A DNA stretch of 64,000 nt, taken from the NCBI GenBank assembly GCA_014773175.1, contig VXCM01003333.1, positions 1 through 64,000 of the forward strand, read 5' to 3'. The position numbers were made by a program, and so were the translations under genes. Below are positions 13,014-36,217 of this stretch, piece after piece. Source of the stretch: Lucifuga dentata (Eukaryota; Chordata; Actinopteri; Ophidiiformes; Bythitidae). Each line of letters starts with the position of its first letter. The first letter of the stretch is position 1. The notes under the pieces are model-generated. The model saw nothing but the letters and a program-made list of their open reading frames with translations, did not search any database and was not told the origin of the DNA.

Positions 13014-13037
13014 TTCAGCACCACAGACAGAGACGCC
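13014..13037 (+). promoter_or_regulatory. RE1/NRSE-like REST binding site in the slc17a7 5' region
   Basis: TTCAGCACCACAGACAG at 13014-13030 matches the RE1 consensus core (TTCAGCACCACGGACAG) with one change, followed by agacgcc, close to the usual cgcc end. It lies about 320 bp before the slc17a7 start codon. REST silences neuronal genes outside neurons, so placement at a synaptic-vesicle gene is biologically sensible. Confidence 0.75.
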
Positions 13038-13168
13038 GTTTGGCCATGAATCCCGTGGAAAGTTTCCTCCACTTGAAGCAAAACGGAGCGCAAAGAACGT
13101 GAAGCGTCTTTACGCGCGGGCCTCTGAGAAGATGGAGATGCGCTTTTCTTCTTTCGTTTGGTTCAGTT

Positions 13169-13180
13169 GATTTTGATATA
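13169..13180 (+). promoter_or_regulatory. Possible TATA-like element of slc17a7
   Basis: The sequence gatataaaggcg is TATA-like, about 180 bp upstream of the start codon. The surrounding 12900-13200 segment is GC-richer than its flanks. No transcript evidence is available, and a TATA-less start is equally possible. Confidence 0.25.
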
Positions 13181-13351
13181 AAGGCGTTTTGGATCTCAAC
13201 AAGGACGCGGCTGGTGAAGTCTTTTTGGAGATCAAGTATTGTATTATTATTATTTTTAATTTTTTTTTTTTTTTTTTTTTTTTAGATTTAAAACTTCATT
13301 NGTCGGGAGCGCGCAAAGACTTTCCATTAGTGGGATCCTGGAGTGGTGAGG

Positions 13352-24866
<11,515 letters not shown>

Positions 24867-25687
24867 AACCAGCTGATCCTCTGCAGAGAGGCTTTGGGGA
24901 GGTAGATCTCGCAGAGTGGTGTTTCCTTGTGTCAGAGGAACTTTGAAATTGGAAAGAGGAAGGAACTGTGTCCAGCAAGCCTGGCCACATTATTAATACA
25001 GAACTGAATTAAATTAGGGCTGCACAGTGAAGAAGACTTAAGTAAATATAAAATGTCTGTATCTGTGTGATTGCATTTGTGTACTTTGTGTGAGTGTTTT
25101 AGGATTCATCAACCTAAAACGCAGCCCTTCTTCTGTTGGAGAATGGCTGTGATTTAGTCTTGCTTTGGTTGCTTTCTATGAATCTTTTTTTTTGTGTTTA
25201 TTACGTTTAATAATTGTAGAAATTTCTGTACCAACTGACAGGATGTGGATTTCATTTGTATGCCTCTCATTTATATTGAAATCTAACATTATCAATCCAA
25301 CCACAGGCGCACACTGGTCACAAGCATATCACCATTGTCAGGTGGAAACCTTCTGAGTTTGTGTTCTTGGCTTTGAAATAGAACAACATGTAATGCATTA
25401 ATTGAACACATCGTAAAAACTTTATCAATAAGATTTTGACTCAATGTTATGAAAGCTTCTTTCCTAAAAATAATGTCAAGATTTGTCCTTAAGAACGTGC
25501 ACACTTAAAACATTTTCCTTGTGCCAATGCAACAAAATATTTTATGCTGTATATGGGTTTGCTTATCCACTGAATTATTCATATAGGACCTGCAAATTGT
25601 ATTTAATCTGCTGTTAGATGTAACATTTTGGTTTCCTCGTACAAAACTATTTGAAGCTCTGGGCATCTAACCTCGGAAGGGTTGGGT

Positions 25688-25756
25688 AATAAAAAACCCC
25701 ATAGAGGATCACAGTGACATTACCCAGGAGAAGTAAATTAAGGAAATAACAACCTT

Positions 25757-25831
<75 letters not shown>

Positions 25832-26422
25832 TATTTATTTATTTTTGTTACAATCACTTTTATTGCTATGTGGTCTCTTCAAGGCTCTTCAGAATCCAAA
25901 ATGTGAAGTTTTGTTTCATATGATTTACATGTGATATATGCTCCATTACGTCATGCTAAGTTTGGAAGTGTGAGCATAATCTGTTGCACCATACAACTTA
26001 AAAACTTCAACACAAGCCAGTCTCTGCTGTCACAATGAGCTCAGACGGCTGCGTGGTGCCAGATATGTAGCATATGAGAATGACCATGCTATAGAGCCAT
26101 TCTGTGGATCTCAAAGGAGGAGTTTATCACCCTTGGCTTTATTTTATATTGCATGAGTATTACATGAATAATATTTTTGTAGGTAGATACTGTGAGTTAT
26201 CTAGTTAGCCCTAAAATTAACATTAAAGGTGTGCTAGATCGTGGGAGGCGCACCTTATCAATTTGACTGGAAAGTGTGTTTCATTGAGTCCATTAACACA
26301 GTGATAGTGAAAGGAATTGTGAATATTAAGTGTTAGGGTTTTTACTGTTTTAAACATTTTTTTCTTTTCCTGTGTTATACTTGGTTTGTTCTGAATTTTA
26401 AATTGTGGATGTAAAAAATAAA
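25688..26422 (+). terminator. Candidate poly(A) signals of slc17a7
   Basis: AATAAA at 25688-25693 and again at 26417-26422, about 820 and 1550 bp after the stop codon. The first would give a 3' UTR of roughly 0.8 kb. Confidence 0.4.
25757..25845. repeat. (GAT)n-(TTA)n compound microsatellite
   Basis: About 13 GAT units pass into about 11 TTA units and then TTTA units. Confidence 0.9.
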
Positions 26423-28319
26423 ATCAAGTACATGTGAAACATATTGTATAATAAAACCTAGAGGTGATAATTCCAGTACAATGATTGGTTCATGTACAGA
26501 CATTATTGAGTTCTCTGCTGTGTCTAGTTTACAAATTATAGATTCTAGATATGTGTCCTCTCCTCCATGTCCCTGTGCTTTTGGGCGCTGTCTGATCTTC
26601 ATGGTTTCATGTTACCGTTAATGCTCTGCTATCCTCCCAGCAGCACATTGATCACTGAGCTAACATATATATGGCATCAGAGGAAAGGAAGATGAGAAAT
26701 TGAGCTTGTAATGGCTCTTGGATGGACCAGGATCAGAGATTGTATTACTTCGGTCTAAAATCAAGAAGATTATTCTGCATCCATCTGCCAGCGAGAGAGC
26801 AGGAGAGAAGGGATGGAGATATTCATCGCTGACATCTCATAATACTGTAATACAACAATTTTGTACTGTTTTGTACCTTCCCCTGCATCGTGTTGCAAGA
26901 TGGAAAGAGACAAAGGACACAGAAAGGGACAGAAGAAAGCAGGAAAATGCCAGTATTATTAGGACATTAACTTTTTGGAAATTTTATTGTATTTCATTAC
27001 CGCACATACCTCCGCCAAGGCAGAACAAGCCTAAAATTAGTCTTGTTCTAATATACTGGCCTAAATAGAAAAGAATGACTACAATAAACAAATTTTTCTA
27101 GATTTATCTCATCATCTCAGCTATACATAGATGGTTGTCATATATTTCTGCCCCATTTGTTACTATACAGTCATTCTATTAGTGTGTGGCCCCCATCCAA
27201 ACATTTATTTTAATCTGCCAGACCCAGATCCTACTGAAAATGCCAGATTTTTTTTCCTTTAACTTCAATGTATTACTTTTGAAAACAAACAAAAAACAAA
27301 AAACTAATAAAGATATCAAAAATGCTCCATCTCACAGTGTTATGAAATCATTAAATTTGTGGATCCGCCCCTGGATCTGGATCTGTGCCACATTTTAATG
27401 GATTCTTCCTTTGGGTAAACCCCACCCTTGCTCTAAGTTTCGTCATGATTGCTCCATAAGTTTTGAGTAATCCCTCTAAAAAAGAAACAAACCAACAGAT
27501 TTGGGTGAAAAGTTTTAGTTTCAGTTGGATAGAAGCTCTACAGTAAGCTAAGAGGAGATGAGAAGACAGATAATTAGCAGGAAAAGTTGCTCTGACAGTT
27601 AAATTCACATCATGAAGTACAGTATATTTAACAGGACTGTGATAGAGAGACTGTCACTCCTTTGGCTCTATAGTCTTGCTGCATGATGGATTTAAAGCCC
27701 TAAAATACATTTTAATTCTGCATGTTTAAATATCTAAGTTTTCCACCACAAGCCATTTACTGACATTCTTAGCAATAAACGATAAAGGAATATTACTTGA
27801 TGTTTTGAAGTCTTGCTGTATTTTTTCATTTTTTGGTTAATCTTCCTCATCATTTGCTATGAAAAATTTCCTTTAGAATCTTTTTGTTCATGGCAACAAC
27901 AAAAACTTTTTTGAAATCAAGCACCAAAAACGACCTTCCTAAATGGTGTTTGTGGAAAACATCAATAATTTGCCACTGAGATAAAAAAAAAAGTTGCATA
28001 GAAAGACCAGCAGCAAAAACCAGATGACACTGACACCATAATAAGTATGAAATATGGGTGTAAATCAAACAAAGCAAGCCTGCGGTTAAATGAGAAAAAC
28101 AGAGAATAGCTTTGTTCCAAAATCCAAAACAATTTACCTGCATCATACATAGGTTATGATGTTGCAACATGCCTAGTTTGGGTGTCACATTGGTGTGTTA
28201 ATGGACCAATATCAGCTAACTGGATCCTCTTCATGGCTTTTCCCCCAAGACAGCATTTTGGATTTTAGGTGTTAGGTGAGATGCTGCTGATTTCTATTAA
28301 AAATCTCAACAGCCACTTC

Positions 28320-28352
<33 letters not shown>

Positions 28353-28730
28353 TGCTTTCTGGGTAAGAAAAAGGATCTTTCTGGATAAAAATTGAATGCC
28401 ACTAAACTTAAAAAGAAAAGAAAAGAAAAGAAAAGAAAAGAAAAAACCCATGCCACCTAAATCTGTTGCATACAACAGAAGTTGCATTTCATGTCCAAAA
28501 GCATCCAGAGAGCAGGTGTTGTCTTGTCAGAGATACAGAGATGATGCTGCGGTACAACACGACAGACAAAACAAAACAAAACAAAAAAACCTTGAAACAA
28601 CACTTGACCAACTGTATGAGAATACAAATGGCCAAATGTTGTTTCAAGGTTGTTTTTTTTTTACCTGATTCAGGCTTTTAGGCTTTATCTTTGCAGTATT
28701 TACGAGGAGATCTGTGTCAGTTACTTGAAG

Positions 28731-28750
28731 TGGCCACCAGAGGGCAGCAC
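28731..28750 (+). promoter_or_regulatory. CTCF-like motif (forward)
   Basis: TGGCCACCAGAGGGCAGC matches the CTCF core consensus (CCASYAGRGGGCRS) very closely, with the motif on the + strand. It is about 3.9 kb after the slc17a7 stop codon. Confidence 0.6.
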
Positions 28751-30669
28751 TGCAGCGGTTTTCAATTATTATTCTCGCTGTTGTGTCACTAAATGTGTAA
28801 AACAGATGGTACTCTAATGGATGTAATATGTTGTTTACAATCTCTGATGTCCACAGAGAGAAAAGCAGTAATATTCAGAAATGTGAATTAGCATTTGAGT
28901 TGTAGTTTTTTTTTTTCCTCAATGAGCCTCACTTGTAGTACATTACTGAAGTACTGTGCATAACTATGGCATTTTACTTGACTATTTTCATCATAGGAGT
29001 CTCCATACTTTTACTGCACTATTTTGAGGGAAATGTTTCACCTTTTTAACCCAGATTTTCTATTCAGCATGAAATAAGCTCATGATATACTACTGATATG
29101 TTTTTTCCTTCCGTATTTCCCTCCTTCCATTTTTTCTATCTTCCTCCTCTCTGTTCTGCTCTTCTTTGCTTCTTCAACTTAATCTGAAGCATTAAAATCT
29201 TCTCAACTTAATGTCCTTCACTGTAAGACATTGGAGTACATTTTACTCATTTATTCATGAGTACATTTTATTATTTACTCATACTTCAACTTTTACTAAT
29301 TCTAAAACCACTAAGTTTGATTTTTACTTATAATGAAGTTTTCCATGCACTCTGTTTGTTGCTAGATCAAATTGCATATATAATAAACGGTTATGCCAAT
29401 CTTGGGATATACCACAACTATATATGCAGACAAAAAAAAAAAAAAAAAAAAAAAGAAGTTTTCCACTGTGGCATTAATACTACTTTCAGTACTTCTTCCA
29501 TTGTTGCTTGAGAGGTAAAACAAATATCCACCCGCTACATAAATTGCTTCTCTGTTATATCCTTTTTTTCTATTTCAGCCACATAAAAACATAAGCAGCG
29601 TGTTCTTACTATACTCCATCTGCACATGACCCACTTTCCTCTCCTTGTTTTTGGCATGAAAGGGGTTAACACAGAAAACAGGAGGAAAGCAAGTTTTTCT
29701 CAGTAAGGACACTGGACAGAGAAGGCAGTAAAAGCACCACTGTAGTGTGGTAATATGGAGTACACAGTGGAGTGCTGTACTATTAAAAGAAAGTATGAAA
29801 AAAAAAGAGTCTTTACCACATCAATAGTCCAGGTGTTATGCTGTTCTTAAGAGGCTAATGTGATACGATACGATTCACCTTCATGTCCTCTCAACAGATT
29901 TCAGAGTGCATTATTGTGTGCATTAGTATGTTTTAACCAAGCATGACTTTGTCTACTCTTCATCCCTTTCTGTGATGAGCTCTAAAAGCATAAAGGCAAG
30001 CACAAGCATAAGGACAGTGTTCCACAGAAAAACATCTTCACCGATCCATTTTTGCTGGTATACCGCATTATTGTGTTAATATGCCTGTCAGGGTCAATAT
30101 TTAATAGGTCTTTTCCTCAGTATAATGGTTGATTGATAAGTTCTGAACCTGACACATAAAGAAGTGAGTTGAGGACTGTACTATTTCTGTGCAATTAATA
30201 TAATTTACTTGGCATGTGTGCAGTCATTTGAGCAAAGTGATTATGACTTTTAAGTTACAGAAGTACACATGTGCCAATGTTTTTACAACTTTCTGGCTGC
30301 TTACTATTACTGTGGTGAACTAGTTCAGCACCCACCCTACTCACCTCATTTTGCCCTACCACCNCCCCCCCCCCCGACTTTCACCACTGCAGAGATAAAC
30401 CAGAAAATTTTTACATATTGTTTAGACTTTTACGTATTCCATGATGTTCCTTGAGCTGTCTCACTGATGGCTACAATTTGTTTTATTTATTCCAGCTGTG
30501 AGTCGTTCCTTCATCTCTTCCCTAAAATATAAGTGGAACAATTTGTTCGTCAACAGTGAGATTAAAAATTAATTTACAGTACTGACATCATTTAAAAAAA
30601 AAAAAAGTTTACTGACATCATATGCAGATGCTCTTGGATTGTACTTCAAGCCGCACTAACTGTTTTTGA

Positions 30670-30683
30670 CCACTAGGGGGCAG
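30670..30683 (+). promoter_or_regulatory. CTCF-like motif (forward)
   Basis: CCACTAGGGGGCAG fits the CTCF core on the + strand. The surrounding sequence (tgttagcaaacagctac) resembles dispersed fish repeats, so the motif may be repeat-borne. Confidence 0.5.
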
Positions 30684-31293
30684 AAAACACTGCATAATAA
30701 GCGGATACGCGGTTCGTTATGGCTAGCATGTTAGCAAACAGCTACACACATATACATCCAGCAGACTGGAACCAGAGGACTTTGTTTATGAATGTAAGTC
30801 CAATATTTAACTATTATTTTAGCTCTGTTTTAGTTTTCAACAGCTTTTGAGAAATATATATGGGTCTTTACCTTGAACTTTACCTTGGGCTCAACTTTCT
30901 AACCCCGTATCTCGGCTACCTGGACAGGTAGCTGTCGCTAGCTAGCGATAGCTACTTATAAGCTCTTCTTGAACGACGGCACACTAAAATAAACCACTAA
31001 AATTTCTTAAAATTTACAATTTCAGTTGTCAGTAATATTGTTTAATGTCATATCCTTGAGACTAGTGGCAGAAATCAGTTGTCACTCGTAAGTCCTGCAT
31101 GCTTGACTGCAATGGAGCTTTTAAAAACGTTGTATATTGAACAGTTCATTTAAAAAAAAAATGCAAAGTTGCTTATTATTTTTGCCTGTTCCCTTTCATG
31201 TCATAATTTGTTTAATTACATAAGTAAATAAATTTCCTGTACAGTAGTGTGGTTGAAAATGACTAGTGTCCTCTACAAGCGTTAGTCCACTAT

Positions 31294-31666
31294 TTAAAAG
31301 AGCATACCGATGATTTTGCATGTTTGAGCCCAATATATAAAACCCACATACATATTACATTATTAACTTAATTTAACTGCCAGCATAGACCTATATGGAA
31401 GAAAATATATATCTCAACCAGGGAACCAGGAGAATACGACATTTACAGAAAAATTACAACAACAGTACTTTCTACATTTGTGTGTGTGAGCAGGCGAAAC
31501 ATTGAATTTTAAGGTGGATCTATTGGTTTTGAAAGATTACAGGATTTGTCAAAATAACATGAGACCTAAATATATGGTTTTATGTTTTGGAAAATGGTTG
31601 GCACCATAATGTTTGTGCAGGTAGCATTGGGCTCAATCGTGCAAAATCACCAGTATGGTCCTTTAA
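31294..31666. mobile_element. TTAA-flanked inverted-repeat element, copy 7
   Basis: Left end TTAAAAGAGCATAC, right end CAGTATGGTCCTTTAA; 373 bp, internally shortened. Confidence 0.72.
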
Positions 31667-32038
31667 AGCCAGACCAGTAGAGACTGACTCATCACCTGAG
31701 ACACTTGACAGATGGTGGAACATTAAATGAACTGTTCAGCACCTGTCGTGCTCTTTTTTATACCTAGGTAATAAAACTGTGTTTTGGTACAAGCCCTAAC
31801 AGTTTTTTTGTTTCCTTTTTTTTTTTTTTTTTTTNTTTTTTTTTTTTTTTTTTGTTTTGGGTCATTTTTCAAAGACGCAAAGGCGCACGGGGACCAACGA
31901 GGTGGCCTGAATCTATCCACTGCAAGTGTGAGATGGGGAAGGAAGGGATGATTTTCATATCATAGGATGAGTGTAAGTATGCTTGATTGATAGAGTGATT
32001 GAAATAATGAGAGAGAGAGAGCAGTGAGATATAAAAAG

Positions 32039-32070
<32 letters not shown>

Positions 32071-35000
32071 CAGAAAATGGGCATAATTGAGTAAAAGAGC
32101 ACTTGGGTGAGGAAAAAGCAGGATAGAGCAGCTGACAGATAGAGATGGTGAAGAGTCAGTACACAGTGGAAATACAAAGACAGAAAGGAGAACGAAGGAG
32201 AGAGATCAATCTAGCAGAGAGAGAGAGAGAGCACTGAGTGTGTACACCAGACTAGAAAGAGAATTCATGAGTGTGTGTTCCACAGAGAGCGAGAGAGGTA
32301 GAGAGAGCTATACCAAGGCATATAATAGGTGAAAGTGCCTGTGTGTGGATGTGTGTGTGCGTGCGTGTGTGTGTGTGTGTGTGTATGTGTGATTGAAAAA
32401 GGGAGGCTGCTTAATACAGTGGCTCAGGCTGGCTCACACTGATGTACGTTTAGACAAGAAGACTAACGAAAATGTGACTTTGAAGGAGAAAAGCAAAGTA
32501 CTTTTTCCCATTTTTTTCTCATCTTTATTTTACCAACTGGATCTGTTTTTCCTCATTTCTAATTCCAGTATTTTTTTCACTCTCTTTGTGGCTTACCAAG
32601 GAGGTGGCCATGGATACTAGGGCTGAACTTACCGACTGATCTGCACACTTAAAGGTATTTACTTTTTTCTCCATTTTCTGCTTTCCGACTGTTTATTTAA
32701 TTAATTCTAACAAGAATAAATGGGATATGTATCTTAACAATGAAAGTAATTTAAAGTGTTCTTATAAACTTGGGGTGATAGAAATCTTCCATGTATAAAA
32801 TTATAAACTAAATCTAAAGCTGTGCAAGCTTACAGTATTGAGTATAGAGGGAAAAAAATATTTTTGGTTGCAGTGTGTGTGTGTGTGAGGGTGAAAGACA
32901 TTGAAGCAGAGAAATTGAAGGATTCTCTGAGGTCGGATGTTTTGTGTTGGTGAGCAGAGGAGCAAAGTGGGACAGACAAATAATTACAGAACCTTCAAAG
33001 AAAACACTTCATTAATTGTGCATGTCACTTGTGAACAGATTGGTGAGAGCTGGCTGCTCTGCTCAACATAAAGCTTTACCAGCTGCAGCTGTTTTTCAGA
33101 CAGCCGTAACGAGGGTTATGAAGATTCATTGTTTCTGCTAAGCATGTATCATTGATGAGGATGAGGTTTGAAATGGACACGATGAGATGCGGAGGAAACG
33201 AGGGCAGCCATGGTGGAAAAGTTTGATTTCTCTGAATGAAGCTTTCACAACGAACTCAAGTTTATGGCCACAACTAAAACTACTAGTGACTAGTTAAAGC
33301 ACAGTTTCTCGCAGATTATTGCATTTTAGTGAACTAGTGCAGTGCCTGTTCAAAACATGTCTGTTCAGACCGGGCTGCACTTTATGGTGTGCGGCGCAGC
33401 CTGCCATAATTTTGTTCTGCACGTGCTTGTGAGCTAGCTTTGTTTGCTGTACGGGGTCGGGTTGAGACCGTGCCACTGGACCGGAGACATGCTGCCACAC
33501 CCGGTGCGTATCCTGCTACATGGACTACTTTTTACCTGCACAGCTCAATTCGAGAACCGCTCATCCAAACAACTTCACACACGACACTGCACGTTCTTAG
33601 GTCCTGAGCAATGAACCTGCTGAATTTCAACTTCATGCAGTGCCTGGTTCTAGAGATAATGGTGCTACAGACAGGGATTTCTAGTTAAAAGCGGCAATTC
33701 ACAAATGCTACTGCACTGTTAAAAAGTACATTCTGAGCTGTTGTAATAGTGACATATTACTATCATTTCTACTGATAACATAAAGCTATAAATCAGGTTA
33801 TGTAATAAAATAGTAATCCTGCAGTTTCTGTAATATGCTATACATGTAGGTTTGTTTAATTATTACATTAGACAGCTACTGAGTTAGTTCAAAGAGGGAA
33901 AAGTGTTGAAACAGAAAGTGATGAAACGGAAGGAATCATCTTGGAGCTCATCAACACCTTCATTTCACACACTTCCTGTGCTGTGACTTGTCAACATTGT
34001 TACCTGCTCTCAGTCAGCTGGTGGAAAGGTTAAAAAAAACCCTCTGAGGACCCACCAAACACACACACACACACACACATGTACGCGCACACACACCTTT
34101 AATGTATTCCAGGTTGAAAGTGCGTTATAGCGTTAGCACTGAATGTTTTGTCAGAGGCGGTTTATAGGCACAGAGAAGTACAATGTGCTCCAGTGGTGTT
34201 TGTTGCAGCTCTGCACACTTTGATCCTGTAGATACAACATAATTGACTATGCACGGCCTCCTAAGACCTGCTGCACACAGAGTAATGCACAACAAGCAAC
34301 ATTGGCTCGAAAAGCATATTTTCTATTGGAGAGGTGAGCCCAGGGGAATTCATTTGGAGAGGGAAGAAAATATTCAAACTGGCCAATTTAGAGGAGAGCG
34401 GTACAGGAAGATTAATGGCTTCCTCACAAACACGGAACAATTGATCATACGGAACAAAAAAAATGCAGCGTGACATTATCAAAGCCGGAGAGGGATTAAT
34501 ATGATAGTGATGGCAAAAGGGATTATGCTTATGAAAGAAATGAATTGGACATGAAAGACACTGAATTAGCCAGATTGCTTGATGTGTCAGTGAATTTGTG
34601 TTTCTCACCGGTTCAGAAAAACTTCCACCATCGCTGCCGACCTATTCCCATCCTGTCCCCTCCAGTTACTGAAGGAAGAGTGCGAGTCGACAAATGAGTT
34701 GGTCACCGTAGCAGATGTGACTGTGCTATATGGTGCAGCCAGTCTCCGGGGATTACGGCGGAGAGAGTGTAGGACAAAAGGCAGACATGCTGCGAATATT
34801 CCCAGTGACGCCGAGCTGCTGTGAAGGAACGCAGCCGGGCTCTGCTGGCTGGAAGTTTCTGTGAAGCAAGCTGCAAAATTCACTGCAGAATGTTTCTTAA
34901 AGCCTTCCCCTAAGCTGGGCTACAGTTATATGGAGCCATCAAAAACAAATACACACACATGTGGATACTGATAAATATATTTATTCAACGACAAACATGA

Positions 35001-35556
35001 AGATAAGTGTGGAAATAAATGCATTAAACAGATCTGACATACATCATACATGTTACATCAAGGCTTTACCATCAGATAACCTTATCACATAGTTTAATAT
35101 TTAAACGCAAATTACAGTCTAATATGATTTTTTTGAATCAGTTTTTTTATTGTTGTTTGTGGAACTGTCAGAGTCTCATTGTGCTGCTCATTAAGGTGGA
35201 ATGCAAGATAAGAGCCATTTCTCCTGACTGCAGGCTTTTTATTATTACATATAATGAGCCCCCNCCCCCCCAGGGGAAAGATCTGGAAGATTGCTGTAAG
35301 CCAGCAAACTGCAAAACTCGTATAGATCCAGCAGTTTCTAAACAAAACGTAGCCTTGTTCAAATGACCTTATGATGTAGCCACAGAAAGCAAAGATTAGA
35401 TGTCAGGTACAATCATTATAATTAACATTATTTTGTACCTGATGATTTCTAAAGCAGAGGCATCAGTCCAAGTACGCAAATCTACATTGTTGCTAAAATA
35501 AGATTGTGATGGCAGATAACGGCCATGGCAGCAGATGTGGGTGGTCGCATGTAAGC
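31667..35556. other. Intergenic region, GA/TG-rich stretch and flanks
   Basis: No coding exon is recognised. 31997-32390 is rich in GA and TG runs. A poly-T with N lies at 31818-31853, a CA run at 34058-34079 and a poly-C with N near 35264. The 34605-34883 segment has higher GC with an open frame on the minus strand, but no recognisable protein. A distal shank1 leader exon could lie in this area, but nothing proves it. Confidence 0.35.
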
Positions 35557-36217
35557 TTAAGGGACAATATTTGAGCTTTGCATGTTTGAGCCTAATATAT
35601 TAAATTTTCATACACGTACGGTTACTGACAATCATTTCCCAAAGGATAAAACTGTATTTCAGCTTTCCTGATATTTTGCAAAATCTCTTAATCTTTCAAA
35701 ATCAAATATTCAAACGATACACCCACCTTAAACATCGATTTTCGCCTGCTAATAGTTACGCAGCCTTATGAAGTCACGGTCGTTTTTTTCCTCCAAATTT
35801 TTGGATAAACGCAGGTCTTCTTTTGGAACTATATTCCCTGGTGGAGACATACATTCACTCCACACTTTTTANACGCAGGTCTTCTTTTGGAACTATATTC
35901 CCTGGTGGAGACATACATTCACTCCACACTTTTTATTGCACTCAAACGCTAAAAGTACGAAACTTCGAAAAAACCTGAATATACATGTTGTTCATGATGA
36001 TGGACTACCTATCCTGAGAACGTTTCAAATATCAACAGGTTGTTTTTAATAGCGTACCAGAATGAACAGAAACAAATGGCGGTCTGGAAGGTGGGAAAAA
36101 TTTATTCAACTCACCTTTCCAGTAGTATGCTTAGGGAAATGATTGTCAGTAACGTTACATATATGATAATTGAATATATTAGCTCAAACATACAAAATGG
36201 GAAGTATGATGCTTTAA
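35557..36217. mobile_element. TTAA-flanked inverted-repeat element, copy 8, with assembly duplication
   Basis: Left end TTAAGGGACAATAT, right end AAGTATGATGCTTTAA. The internal block 35809-35871 is repeated exactly at 35873-35935 around N 35872, inflating the length to 661 bp. Confidence 0.8.

Larger units (their letters stand above)
26430..31290. other. Intergenic region between slc17a7 and shank1, first part
   Basis: No coding exon is recognised. Contents are poly-T and AAAAG-repeat low complexity at 28321-28445, a poly-A run at 29432-29453, CTCF-like motifs at 28731 and 30670, and a poly-C run with N at 30364. A short open frame 30718-30792 ending in a good donor (aat|gtaagt) has no homology I recognise and could be a leader exon or chance. 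Confidence 0.4.

Noticed and set aside
30718..30792. Short open frame (MASMLANSYTHIHPADW...) ending in a good donor
   Set aside because: It could be a leader exon, but the sequence resembles dispersed tgttagcaaacagctac repeats and has no homology I recognise.
34605..34883. 92-codon open frame on the minus strand in the slc17a7-shank1 gap
   Set aside because: No recognisable domain, no convincing splice context, and Ser/Ala-rich composition compatible with chance.
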